Source of the DNA: RGIG4790 sp964437615
GTDB lineage: Bacteria > Bacillota > Clostridia > Christensenellales > UBA1242
Assembly (NCBI GenBank): GCA_964437615.1
Contig: CAYTHL010000018.1
Coordinates: forward strand, 1 to 22,625
Length of the DNA: 22,625 nt
Direction: 5' to 3'
Positions 14,314 to 22,042 of the stretch are shown one piece after another (positions within the stretch are counted from its first letter, which is position 1; every line of letters begins with the position of its first letter). The notes beneath the pieces are model-generated. The model was not told the DNA's origin, did not search any database, and saw only the letters and a list, made by a program, of their open reading frames with translations. Made by a program: the position numbers and the translations under genes.

Positions 14314-14859
14314 TTATTTCTTCTTGCCTTTCTTAATTTCTTTACGTCTAATAGTTTCTCCGGTATAGAAGATACCATAGCCGTGATATGGGTCTGGCTT
14401 TTTAAGTGACTTTAAGTCTGCTGCAAATTGACCAACCTCGGTTTTATCTATGCCAGAGATTGCAATTTCGGTAGCAGACGGACATGTTACTGTTAAATTT
14501 TTAGGAATTTCTATGTTTACCGGATGAGAAAAACCTATATTTAATACAACTTTGTTGCCCTGCACTGCACATTTGTAACCAATACCACTTATTGTGACAG
14601 ATTTTGTATATCCCTCTGTAACACCCTTTACCATGTTAGCAATTAGGGCGCGATATAGGCCGTGCTTAGCTTTTACCGAATTTTCTTCGCTGCTTCTAGT
14701 TAAATGAACTACACCGTCCTTAACTTCTACTGTAATGCAGCTATCTACCCATTGACGAAGTGTACCCTTAGGGCCAGTTACAATAACCTCTCCTTCGGTT
14801 GTCTTGTCTAGGGTGACGCCAGCAGGAAGGGTAATAGGCGCTCTACCAATTCTACTCAT
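14314..14859 (-). CDS. rplF: 50S ribosomal protein L6
   Basis: L6 lies by the GTPase centre (sarcin-ricin loop) of the large subunit. I chose ATG 14859 (181 residues): it gives the universal MSRIGRAPI and has AAGGAGG 5 bases upstream. A start at 14898 would overlap rpsH and add 13 non-conserved residues. Two L6 domains are present; the C-terminal signature KKPDPYHGYGIFYTGETIRR is intact, followed by a Lys-rich end. Confidence 0.97.
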   Translation of the reverse strand: MSRIGRAPITLPAGVTLDKTTEGEVIVTGPKGTLRQWVDSCITVEVKDGVVHLTRSSEENSVKAKHGLYRALIANMVKGVTEGYTKSVTISGIGYKCAVQGNKVVLNIGFSHPVNIEIPKNLTVTCPSATEIAISGIDKTEVGQFAADLKSLKKPDPYHGYGIFYTGETIRRKEIKKGKKK

Positions 14860-14869
14860 ACCTGCCTCC

Positions 14870-15268
14870 TTACCATACGTAGGCGAGAACTTCGCCACCT
14901 ATGCCTAGTTTTCGTGCATTTTTATCTGTCATAACACCCTTAGATGTAGACACAATGGCAATGCCAAGCCCAGAAAGAACCTTAGGAAGTTCTGACGCAC
15001 CTGCATAAATTTTTAAGCCTGGTTTAGAGATTCTTTTTATACCAGTTATAATTTTTTCTCCCCTAGCTCCGTATTTTAGTTTAACAACTAAGGTATTAAA
15101 AGCGCCATCGGTAGTTTCTTCAAAAGATGCAATATAGCCTTCGTCTTGCAAAATTTGTGCTATTGCAACTTTCATTTTAGAAGACTCCATGCTAACGCTC
15201 TCGTGCTTAGCTGCATACGCGTTACGTATACGGGTAAGCATATCTGCAATAGGATCTGTTATATTCAT
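14870..15268 (-). CDS. rpsH: 30S ribosomal protein S8
   Basis: Primary 16S rRNA-binding protein, 132 residues, normal length. It begins NITDPIADMLTRIRNAYAAK and ends with GIAIVSTSKGVMTDKNARK and GGEVLAYVW, the hallmark C-terminus. In several bacteria S8 represses its own operon by binding near the rplE start; no such site was clearly recognised here. Confidence 0.98.
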   Translation of the reverse strand: MNITDPIADMLTRIRNAYAAKHESVSMESSKMKVAIAQILQDEGYIASFEETTDGAFNTLVVKLKYGARGEKIITGIKRISKPGLKIYAGASELPKVLSGLGIAIVSTSKGVMTDKNARKLGIGGEVLAYVW

Positions 15269-15284
15269 AAACCTTTATCCTCCT

Positions 15285-15470
15285 TTACCAACTTGCCTTT
15301 TTTACGCCCGGAATTTCGCCCTTATAGGCCAAATTTCTAAAGCATATTCTGCAAATGCCATATTTTTTTAAAACCGCATGAGGCCTGCCGCAAATTGAGC
15401 ATCTAGTGTAAGCTCTTGTGCTAAATTTTGGTGGCTTTTGCTGTTTGTTTATCATAGATTTCTTTGCCAT
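15285..15470 (-). CDS. rpsN: 30S ribosomal protein S14, zinc type (type Z)
   Basis: A 61-residue short S14 with zinc-binding cysteines 24, 27, 40 and 43 (CSIC, CRIC), the form used by Gram-positives and Thermus instead of the ~100-residue zinc-free form. The C-terminus GEIPGVKKASW is fully typical. It lies between rplE and rpsH. Confidence 0.98.
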   Translation of the reverse strand: MAKKSMINKQQKPPKFSTRAYTRCSICGRPHAVLKKYGICRICFRNLAYKGEIPGVKKASW

Positions 15471-15487
15471 TCTACTCTCCTTATACC

Positions 15488-16036
15488 CTAGGCCCTAAAA
15501 GGCATACCAAGCTTAGCAAGCAAGCTTTTTGCCTCTGCATCGGTGTTTGCTGTTGTTATAAAGCAGACATCAAAGCCACGGATTTTTTCTATTTTGTCGT
15601 AAACAATCTCTGGAAAGATTAATTGCTCTTTTACGCCATAGCAGTAGTTGCCTCTGCCGTCAAACGCGTTAGGATTTAAGCCCCTAAAGTCGCGCACGCG
15701 TGGCAGTGCAATGGCAATAAATTTATCCATAAATTCGTACATACGGTTGCCCCTTAGGGTAACTTTTGCACCAATTTTTTCGCCAGCTCTAACTTTAAAA
15801 TTAGCTACCGACTTTTTTGCTTTTGTAGCAACTGGCTTTTGACCAGCTATTAAGCCCAATTCTTCTACAGCTAAATTAAAGCTTTTAGAATTGCCCTTTT
15901 CGTCGCCCAAGCCCATATTTAAAACTATTTTTTCTAGTTTTGGAACTTGATTGATGTTTTTATAACCAAACTCTTTTTGAAGTGCAGGAACAACTTCGGT
16001 TTGGTATTTAGTTTTTAACCTTGCTGTTTGTGCCAT
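15488..16036 (-). CDS. rplE: 50S ribosomal protein L5
   Basis: A 5S rRNA-binding protein of the central protuberance, 182 residues. Motifs: KLEKIVLNMGLGDE, AGQKPVATKAKKSVANFKVR, GAKVTLRGNRMYEFMDKFI, LPRVRDFRGL and FDGRGNYCYGVKEQLIFPEI. The start lies 3 bp after the rplX stop, and its ribosome binding site AGGGGAG is made of the last sense codons of the L24 tail, so the two genes share sequence constraints at the junction. Confidence 0.98.
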   Translation of the reverse strand: MAQTARLKTKYQTEVVPALQKEFGYKNINQVPKLEKIVLNMGLGDEKGNSKSFNLAVEELGLIAGQKPVATKAKKSVANFKVRAGEKIGAKVTLRGNRMYEFMDKFIAIALPRVRDFRGLNPNAFDGRGNYCYGVKEQLIFPEIVYDKIEKIRGFDVCFITTANTDAEAKSLLAKLGMPFRA

Positions 16037-16039
16037 ACT

Positions 16040-16588
16040 CTACACTCCCCTTTGAGATGATTTTGCTGTGGTTGTCTTTTTGACCGTTGTGCTAGCCTTT
16101 GTAGCCTTTACTGCAGTTTCTGCCTTTGGTGCAGATTTTTTTGCAGGAGCCTCGACTTTTGCCTTTGCAGTTGTTTTTGTAGAGGCTTTCTTTTCTGTTT
16201 TAGCCTCTACTGCACTTACATCAGCAGCCTTTGCGTCAGCCTTTTTGCCAGGCTTCTTTTCCACTTTTACCTTTTCGTCTAGGCTAGAACCGCATTTGCA
16301 AACTCTAACCTTTTTTCCATCTACCACTTTGTGGTAAACTCTGGTTGCCTTGCCGCATTTTGGGCAAACAACCATTACATTACTCACGTCAATTGTGCCT
16401 TCTACATTGCGAATTTCACTCTTATCTTGTGCGCTTCTTGCTTTGTGAGTTTTGCTTATTTTGTTAACTCCCTCTACTATTACTCTACCAGTTTTAGGAG
16501 TAACTTTTAATATTTTTCCTGTTTTGCCAGCATCCTTACCGCTAATTACTAGTACAGTATCGCCAGTTTTTACACTAATTTTATTCAT
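16040..16588 (-). CDS. rplX: 50S ribosomal protein L24 with a Lys/Ala-rich C-terminal tail
   Basis: L24 starts 50S assembly by binding 23S rRNA. The core is residues 1 to about 108: KTGDTVLVISGKDAGKTGKI (KOW motif) and KTHKARSAQDKSEI. A zinc-knuckle-like part has C75 and C78 (CPKC) but then C97-K-C99: one residue shorter than the CxxC common in zinc-type L24. Residues 109-182 are a low-complexity tail rich in Lys, Ala, Thr, Glu and Val (for example KKASTKTTAKAKVEAPAKK), absent from ordinary ~103-residue L24. The tail resembles the L30 extension in the same operon. Confidence 0.96.
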   Translation of the reverse strand: MNKISVKTGDTVLVISGKDAGKTGKILKVTPKTGRVIVEGVNKISKTHKARSAQDKSEIRNVEGTIDVSNVMVVCPKCGKATRVYHKVVDGKKVRVCKCGSSLDEKVKVEKKPGKKADAKAADVSAVEAKTEKKASTKTTAKAKVEAPAKKSAPKAETAVKATKASTTVKKTTTAKSSQRGV

Positions 16589-16597
16589 ATGTTCCTC

Positions 16598-16966
16598 CTA
16601 AATAACTTCTGGTGCAAGTGAGATTATTTTCATAAAGTCTCTATCTCTAAGCTCACGAGCAATTGGCCCAAATATACGAGTACCCTTTGGTTGTTTTTGG
16701 TTGTCTATAACAACGGCTGCGTTGTCGTCAAACCTAATTACAGAACCGTCTTTACGCCTAATTTCTTTATGCGTTCTAACAACTACGGCCTTAACAACAT
16801 CGCCCTTTTTAACAGTTCCACCCGGAGTGGCAGTTTTTACACTTGCTACTATAATGTCGCCAACGCCAGCATATCTGCGCTTTGCACCGCCAAGAACTTT
16901 AATGCACATAAGCTCTTTGGCTCCGGTGTTATCGGCAACTTTAAGCCTTGTTTGTGGTTGTATCAT
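16598..16966 (-). CDS. rplN: 50S ribosomal protein L14
   Basis: A highly conserved 122-residue protein at the subunit interface, contacting h14 of 16S rRNA. It begins MIQPQTRLKVADNTGAKELM and includes KKGDVVKAVVVRTHKEIRR, DGSVIRFDDNAAVVID and GTRIFGPIARELRD. Length and ends are standard. Confidence 0.98.
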   Translation of the reverse strand: MIQPQTRLKVADNTGAKELMCIKVLGGAKRRYAGVGDIIVASVKTATPGGTVKKGDVVKAVVVRTHKEIRRKDGSVIRFDDNAAVVIDNQKQPKGTRIFGPIARELRDRDFMKIISLAPEVI

Positions 16967-16983
16967 ACACTTGTCCTCCTTGC

Positions 16984-17247
16984 TTATTTAACCTTTTCTA
17001 CAATTCTAACTAGTCGCCAACGCTTATTTTTGCTAAGAGGTCTAGTTTCGGCAATTTCTACGGTATCACCTTCGCTGCACTCGTTATTTTCGTCATGAGC
17101 AACAAGTTTTGTAGTTTTGTTAACTGTTTTTTTGTATATTGGGTGTTTAACCTTGGTGTGAATTTCTACTGTAATGGTTTTGTCCATTTTATTGCTAGAA
17201 ACAATGCCAATTCTGGTTTTTCTTTCATTTCTCTCTACATTTGCCAT
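16984..17247 (-). CDS. rpsQ: 30S ribosomal protein S17
   Basis: An 87-residue OB-fold primary 16S rRNA-binding protein. Motifs: RKTRIGIVSSNKMDKTITVE, KHPIYKKTVNKTTKLVAHDE, and GDTVEIAETRPLSKNKRWRL, the family signature. It lies between rpmC and rplN as usual. Confidence 0.98.
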   Translation of the reverse strand: MANVERNERKTRIGIVSSNKMDKTITVEIHTKVKHPIYKKTVNKTTKLVAHDENNECSEGDTVEIAETRPLSKNKRWRLVRIVEKVK

Positions 17248-17255
17248 ATTTCACC

Positions 17256-17516
17256 TTAACCTTTCTTTGCCTTAGAGGTTGTCTTTTTTACAGTTGCAGG
17301 TTTTGCTACTGGAACAACCTTGGCAATGTTTAGTTCTCTTTCTCTTATAATGGTCTTTACCTTGGCAATATCCCTTTTGCAAGTTTTAAGTTGCAATGGG
17401 TTAGCTAGGCTGTTTGTGGCATGAGCGAAACGAAGATTAAATAGTTCGGCTTTTAAACTGGCAAGTTTATCAGCAAGTTCAACATCTGTCATATTAACAA
17501 ATTCGTTAGTCTTCAT
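17256..17516 (-). CDS. rpmC: 50S ribosomal protein L29
   Basis: L29 lies at the peptide exit tunnel and helps dock SRP and trigger factor. The core (to about residue 65) is the two-helix hairpin: LADKLASLKAELFNLRFAHA and NPLQLKTCKRDIAKVKTII. Residues from about 68 are a short Lys/Ala/Thr-rich tail (KPATVKKTTSKAKKG) like those of L30 and L24, giving 86 rather than the usual ~65. I chose ATG 17516; the in-frame GTG at 17525 lies against GGAGG. The ATG follows the rplP stop by one base. Confidence 0.95.
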   Translation of the reverse strand: MKTNEFVNMTDVELADKLASLKAELFNLRFAHATNSLANPLQLKTCKRDIAKVKTIIRERELNIAKVVPVAKPATVKKTTSKAKKG

Positions 17517-17517
17517 A

Positions 17518-17955
17518 TTATTCACCCTCCACGCTCAAATTTTCTTGTTCTGCCTTAGAAACAATTTTTGTTCCACATGGCAATTTATAAGTTGCAAGCC
17601 TTAAAGCTTCTTTTGCAACCTCTTCCTTTACGCCGCCAATTTCAAACATAACTCTGCCTGGTTTTACAACGGCTACCCAATACTCTGGGTTACCTTTACC
17701 ACTACCCATACGAGTACCCATAGGTTTTTTGGTTATTGGCTTGTCTGGGAAGATTTTTATCCAAACTTTACCGCCGCGTTTTGTATATCTTGTCATAGCA
17801 ATACGGGCAGCTTCTATTTGGTTAGAGGTAATCCAGCATGGCTCGGTGGCTACAATGCCGTAATCGCCGTAGGTTATTTTGTTTCCACGAGTTGCAACGC
17901 CAGTCATTCTACCTCTTTGAACTTTTCTTCTTTTAACTCTTTTAGGCATCAACAT
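17518..17955 (-). CDS. rplP: 50S ribosomal protein L16
   Basis: L16 shapes the A-site tRNA and factor-binding region of the 50S subunit. The 145-residue protein begins MLMPKRVKRRKVQRGRM, the usual Gram-positive start, and contains RGGKVWIKIFPDKPITKKP, TRMGSGKGNPEYWVAVVKPG and the C-terminal LATYKLPCGTKIV. The gene overlaps rpsC by 14 bp; its AGGAGG site is inside rpsC. Confidence 0.98.
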   Translation of the reverse strand: MLMPKRVKRRKVQRGRMTGVATRGNKITYGDYGIVATEPCWITSNQIEAARIAMTRYTKRGGKVWIKIFPDKPITKKPMGTRMGSGKGNPEYWVAVVKPGRVMFEIGGVKEEVAKEALRLATYKLPCGTKIVSKAEQENLSVEGE

Positions 17956-18616
17956 TTTTGTTTCCTCCTATGTTAGCAGTAAAACTTGGTTTGCCCAAAA
18001 TTTCGCCCTTGTAAATCCAAACTTTTACGCCTAGTTTGCCATAGATATGAGCTTCGGCAAAGCCGTAGTCTATGTTAGCGCGCAAGGTTTGCAGTGGCAG
18101 CGAACCGTCATGATAAGACTCACTGCGGGCAATTTCAGCGCCGTCAAGACGGCCACCAATCATAATCTTAACACCCTTAACCCCTGCCTTTTGACATCTA
18201 GAAAGGGCTTGCTTCATGGCTCTTCTAAAACTTACTCTGGCCTCTAGTTGAGCGCAGATGCTTTCTGCAACAAGTTGCGCATCGGTATCTGGCGACTTAA
18301 TTTCTATAACATTAATGTTAACATTTTTGCCAGTAAGTTTGTTTAAAGATGCTTTTATAGCTTCTACGCCGGCACCTTTTTGCCCAATTACCATACCGGG
18401 CTTGCTTGTGTGCAAGTTTACAGTAAGTTTTTGAGCAGTGCGCTCAATAGTTACCTTAGATATAGAATAGTTTTTGTAGTTTTTAGATATAAATTTACGG
18501 ATGTCGTTGTCTTCTTTAATAAGGGTTGCCATATCTTTTTTATCAGCAATCCAATTGCTGTTCCAGCCCCTATTTATGCCAACACGCATACCATTAGGTT
18601 GTACTTTCTGTCCCAT
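17942..18616 (-). CDS. rpsC: 30S ribosomal protein S3
   Basis: S3 lines the mRNA entry channel. The 224-residue protein begins MGQKVQPNGMRVGINRGWNS and has a KH domain with the loop GMVIGQKGAGVEAIK, then the C-terminal domain: RVSFRRAMKQALSRCQKAGV, GGRLDGAEIARSE, LQTLRANIDYGFAEAHIYG and GVKVWIYKGEI. The ends are normal. Confidence 0.98.
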   Translation of the reverse strand: MGQKVQPNGMRVGINRGWNSNWIADKKDMATLIKEDNDIRKFISKNYKNYSISKVTIERTAQKLTVNLHTSKPGMVIGQKGAGVEAIKASLNKLTGKNVNINVIEIKSPDTDAQLVAESICAQLEARVSFRRAMKQALSRCQKAGVKGVKIMIGGRLDGAEIARSESYHDGSLPLQTLRANIDYGFAEAHIYGKLGVKVWIYKGEILGKPSFTANIGGNKNVDA

Positions 18617-18626
18617 AACTCCTCCT

Positions 18627-19019
18627 CTATTCCTTATCCTTGGTGTCTAGTATAACAGTAATATGGCTAGTTTTCTTTAAAATGCTGTGAGCTCTTCCCT
18701 TGCTAACAGGTTGAAATCTTTTTAAAGTTTGACCTTGGTCTGCATAAGTTTCTGCAACATACAAATCGGCTCTGTTTAGGCCAAGATTATGCTCTGCATT
18801 TGCAGCAGCACTCTCTAATGCTTTATAAATTGCCTCGCTTGCAGTATTTGGTATATTTTTTAGGATAGCAGCAGCTTCTGCGTAATCCTTGCCACGAATT
18901 GTATCTAAAACAACTCTTACTTTGCTAGGGGCAATTCTTACATATTTAGCAACAGCTTTAGCTCGTTTATCACGAGTTTGTGCCACTTTTTCTGCTTTTT
19001 GTCTTTGTCTTGTTGCCAT
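18627..19019 (-). CDS. rplV: 50S ribosomal protein L22
   Basis: L22 reaches into the peptide exit tunnel with a beta-hairpin whose tip contributes to macrolide sensitivity. The 130-residue protein has a basic N-terminal stretch of about 20 residues, then VRIAPSKVRVVLDTIRGKDY, AIYKALESAAANAEHN and the hairpin with GQTLKRFQPVSKGRAHSIL. The start overlaps the rpsS stop by one base. Confidence 0.98.
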   Translation of the reverse strand: MATRQRQKAEKVAQTRDKRAKAVAKYVRIAPSKVRVVLDTIRGKDYAEAAAILKNIPNTASEAIYKALESAAANAEHNLGLNRADLYVAETYADQGQTLKRFQPVSKGRAHSILKKTSHITVILDTKDKE

Positions 19020-19300
19020 TATTTCTTGCCTCCTGTGGTTTTAGCACCTTTATGACCTTTAAAAGTTCTTGTTGGTGCAAATTCGCCCAGCTTATAGCCA
19101 ACCATTTCGGAAGTAATGTATACTGGAACATGCTTTCTGCCGTCATGGACAGCTATTGTATGACCAATCATATCTGGAACAATGGTTGATGACCTGGACC
19201 AAGTTTTTATTGGTTGCTTTTGATTTGCCGCATTAAGTGCTTCAACTTTTTTTAGCAAGCTTGCTGCAACAAAAGGGCCTTTTTTAATACTTCTACTCAT
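19019..19300 (-). CDS. rpsS: 30S ribosomal protein S19
   Basis: A 93-residue small-subunit head protein. It begins MSRSIKKGPFVAASLLKKVE and includes IKTWSRSSTIVPDMIGHTI, VHDGRKHVPVYI and VGYKLGEFAPTRTFKGH, all family hallmarks. Overlap with rplV suggests coupling. Confidence 0.98.
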   Translation of the reverse strand: MSRSIKKGPFVAASLLKKVEALNAANQKQPIKTWSRSSTIVPDMIGHTIAVHDGRKHVPVYITSEMVGYKLGEFAPTRTFKGHKGAKTTGGKK

Positions 19301-19312
19301 TGCCTACTCCTC

Positions 19313-20140
19313 CTAGTTAACTCTTTTTACCATAAGTTTATTTGAGCGATTTTTCTTTTTACGTGTTTTCTGTCCAAGTGCTGGCTTGCCCCATGGAGTC
19401 ATAGGACCAGCATGTCCAACTGGCGATTTTCCCTCGCCACCACCATGTGGGTGGTCTACTGGGTTCATGACACTACCACGAACGGTTGGTCTTACACCCA
19501 TATGACGCTTACGTCCGGCTTTACCAAGAGAGACAATTTCGTGTTCGCTGTTGCCAATTTGACCAATTGTAGCACGACAGCTTAGCGGAACTTTTCTCAT
19601 TTCGCCAGATGGCATTCTTAGTGTGGCATATTTGCCCTCTTTTGCCATAAACTGAACGCTATTTCCGGCACTGCGTGCAATCTTGCCGCCACGACCGGGT
19701 TGAAATTCTACATTGTGTACAACACTACCTACCGGAATATTAGATAGTGGTAGGCAGTTACCTACTTTTATCTCAACATCCTCGCCGCTGACAACGGTGT
19801 CGCCTACGGCAAGCCCAAGCGGAGCTAAAATATATCTCTTTTCGCCGTCTATATAGTGTAATAATGCTATGTATGCGCTACGATTTGGGTCGTATTCTAT
19901 TGATGCAACTTTTGCAGGAATGTTGTCCTTATTGCGTTTGAAATCTATTATGCGGTATTTTTGCCTATTTCCGCCACCAATATGGCGAACGGTTATGCGA
20001 CCAGCGTGGTTGCGGCCGCCTGTCTTTTTAACGGTATCTAGCAAACTCTTTTCGGGAGTGCTTGTGGTAACCTCGTCAAAAGAAGGAGCAGTCATTGATC
20101 TACGACTTGGGGTTGTCGGCTTATATCTTTTTAATGCCAT
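19313..20140 (-). CDS. rplB: 50S ribosomal protein L2
   Basis: L2 supports subunit joining and the peptidyl-transferase centre. The 275-residue protein is full length: MALKRYKPTTPSRRSMT at the start, GRNHAGRITVRHIGGGNRQK (OB-like domain), the SH3-like domain with GNCLPLSNIPVGSVVHNVE, and the conserved GSVMNPVDHPHGGGEG loop with the key His, ending in KTRKKKNRSNKLMVKR. AAAGGAGA lies before the start. Confidence 0.98.
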   Translation of the reverse strand: MALKRYKPTTPSRRSMTAPSFDEVTTSTPEKSLLDTVKKTGGRNHAGRITVRHIGGGNRQKYRIIDFKRNKDNIPAKVASIEYDPNRSAYIALLHYIDGEKRYILAPLGLAVGDTVVSGEDVEIKVGNCLPLSNIPVGSVVHNVEFQPGRGGKIARSAGNSVQFMAKEGKYATLRMPSGEMRKVPLSCRATIGQIGNSEHEIVSLGKAGRKRHMGVRPTVRGSVMNPVDHPHGGGEGKSPVGHAGPMTPWGKPALGQKTRKKKNRSNKLMVKRVN

Positions 20141-20157
20141 AATTTATCTCCTTTCTG

Positions 20158-20448
20158 TTAGGATAGACTATCAAAGAACTGTATAGATTTGCTATCGTCT
20201 GTTAGCTGAACAATGGCTTTTTTGTAGTTGCCAGTAAGTCCTTCGTGTCTTCCCTGTCTTTTAATTTTGCCATAAACATTTTCTGTGTTTACGCTTTTTA
20301 CTTTTACTTTAAAAATTTCTTCTACTGCTTGCTTAATCTGAGTTTTATTAGCACCCTTTGCAACCTCAAAAGTATACTTTTTGTTTGCAATATCGGCATA
20401 ACTCTTTTCAGAAAGCACAGGTCTAATAATAATATCTTGTGCGAACAT
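20158..20448 (-). CDS. rplW: 50S ribosomal protein L23
   Basis: A 96-residue exit-tunnel protein, docking site for trigger factor and SRP. Motifs: DIIIRPVLSEKSYADIANK, FEVAKGANKTQIKQAVEEIF, VKVKSVNTENVYGKIKRQGR. The start overlaps the rplD stop by one base. Confidence 0.97.
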   Translation of the reverse strand: MFAQDIIIRPVLSEKSYADIANKKYTFEVAKGANKTQIKQAVEEIFKVKVKSVNTENVYGKIKRQGRHEGLTGNYKKAIVQLTDDSKSIQFFDSLS

Positions 20449-21065
20449 TATTTACAAGCCTCCTCAATTTTTTTGATTGCTTGCTGGGTTGCTATAACCT
20501 TGTCTGCTACTGTTAATTCGTAGGTGTTTACTAGGTCGGCAGTGGTTACTGCAACTTTGTCTAGGTTTCCGCTAGCGCGCAGCACATTTTCGTTTACGCC
20601 CTCGGTAATAACCAAAACTCGCTTGTCTGCTTTAAATGCATTTAGCACGCTAACAAGGCCTTTTGTTTTGCCGTCTAGTTCTAGATTGTCTACAACCACC
20701 AGCCTTTTTTCTTCGGCTACATTAGATAACGCCGATACAAATGCACCCAATCTCATTTGTTTATTTACTTTTTTGCTAAAATCTCTTGGCTTTGGAGCAA
20801 ATACAACGCCACCATGTGTCCATTGTGGGCTTCTGGTAGAGCCTTGACGCGCTCTGCCTGTACCCTTTTGCCTCCAAGGTTTGCGTCCGCCGCCCCTAAC
20901 TTCGGTACGGGTTAGCGTGCTTTTTGTGCCTTGACGTTGATTAGCTAAATAGGCTACGATAACTTGATGAACAAGTGCCTCGTTGTAGGGAGCTTTAAAG
21001 ACGGAGTCTGCTAGACTTATCTTGCCAACTTCTTCGGCCGCTTGATTATATAGTTTTACTTGCAT
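20448..21065 (-). CDS. rplD: 50S ribosomal protein L4
   Basis: L4 lines the exit tunnel near the constriction and in some bacteria represses the S10 operon through the leader. The 205-residue protein has VIVAYLANQRQGTKSTLTRT, the tunnel loop GGGRKPWRQKGTGRARQGST with RSPQWTHGGVVF, and FSKKVNKQMRLGAFVSALS. It is therefore a candidate regulator of the long leader upstream of rpsJ, though this is known mainly from gammaproteobacteria. Confidence 0.98.
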   Translation of the reverse strand: MQVKLYNQAAEEVGKISLADSVFKAPYNEALVHQVIVAYLANQRQGTKSTLTRTEVRGGGRKPWRQKGTGRARQGSTRSPQWTHGGVVFAPKPRDFSKKVNKQMRLGAFVSALSNVAEEKRLVVVDNLELDGKTKGLVSVLNAFKADKRVLVITEGVNENVLRASGNLDKVAVTTADLVNTYELTVADKVIATQQAIKKIEEACK

Positions 21066-21082
21066 TATTTTCTCCCCCTTCC

Positions 21083-21712
21083 TTAGTTGGCTTTAACAGC
21101 TGTGCAAACGCTTACTACACTGCCTTTTGCACCAGGAATAGCCCCTTTAATTAATAATAGATTTCTTGCTAGGTCTACTTTAACAACTTCTAGGTTTTGA
21201 ATAGTAACCTTTTCGTTGCCGTAGTGACCAGGCATGTGATGACCTTTTAGTACGTGGCTGATATGAGTTGATGCACCCATAGAACCAACTTCACGATGAG
21301 ATATACTTGTACCGTGGGTCATGCGCAGACGGTGTGAATTCCATCTAACAATTTTACCGGTAAAACCTCTACCACGGGTGTATCCGCTTACATCTACTTT
21401 GTCGCCAACTTTAAATACATCGCATGTGATAGTTGCACCAAGTTCTGGAATTTGGTCTAATTTAAATTCTTTTAAATACTTTTTAGGCGTAACATTAGCC
21501 TTTTTAAAGTGTCCAGCTTGTGGCTTGCTTACTCTGTTTTGCTTTGCATCTACAAATGCAAGTTGCACAGCCGAATAGCCGTCCTTTTCTTCTGTTTTAA
21601 TTTGTGATACACTGCATGGGCCTGCTTCTACAACGGTAACGGGAATAAATGTGCCATCATCAGCAAAAATCTGCGACATGCCAATCTTTTTACCAAGTAT
21701 TGCTTGTTTCAT
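21083..21712 (-). CDS. rplC: 50S ribosomal protein L3
   Basis: L3 reaches the peptidyl-transferase centre with a long loop. The 209-residue protein begins MKQAILGKKIGMSQIFADDG and has GYTRGRGFTGKIVRW, MTHGTSISHREVGSMGAST and LKGHHMPGHYGNEKVTIQNL. The loop part reads RWNSHRLRMTHG where many bacteria have a shorter RHGF..GPMTHG-like version; this looks like lineage variation. Confidence 0.97.
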   Translation of the reverse strand: MKQAILGKKIGMSQIFADDGTFIPVTVVEAGPCSVSQIKTEEKDGYSAVQLAFVDAKQNRVSKPQAGHFKKANVTPKKYLKEFKLDQIPELGATITCDVFKVGDKVDVSGYTRGRGFTGKIVRWNSHRLRMTHGTSISHREVGSMGASTHISHVLKGHHMPGHYGNEKVTIQNLEVVKVDLARNLLLIKGAIPGAKGSVVSVCTAVKAN

Positions 21713-21733
21713 AATTTGTCTTTCCCCCTACCT

Positions 21734-22042
21734 TTATAGTTTGATATTAATATCAACACCAGCTGGCAAGTCTATCTTCATAAGTGAATCGACCGTCTTT
21801 GCTGATGGATTATAGATATCAATAACCCTTTTATGAATTCTCATTTCAAATTGTTCGCGACTGTCCTTGTGTTTGTGTACCGACCTAAGTATTGTTACAA
21901 CTTCCTTTTCGGTTGGCATTGGCACAGGGCCAGACACCTTTGCACCTGCTTTTTTAGCAGTTTCCACAATCCTTGCGGCAGCTTGGTCAACAAGGGTGTG
22001 GTCATAAGCGCGTAGCTTAATCCTAATTTTTTGTGTTGCCAT
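21734..22042 (-). CDS. rpsJ: 30S ribosomal protein S10
   Basis: First gene of the superoperon; S10 (NusE) is both a small-subunit head protein and an antitermination partner of NusB. ATG 22042 gives the typical start MATQKIRIKLRAYDHTLVDQ and 102 residues, with GGAGG 8 bases upstream. A frame open to 22162 adds 40 residues with no ribosome binding site and runs through the structured leader, so I rejected it. Further motifs: SGPVPMPTEKEVVTILRS and HKDSREQFEMRIHKRVIDI. Confidence 0.98.
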   Translation of the reverse strand: MATQKIRIKLRAYDHTLVDQAAARIVETAKKAGAKVSGPVPMPTEKEVVTILRSVHKHKDSREQFEMRIHKRVIDIYNPSAKTVDSLMKIDLPAGVDINIKL

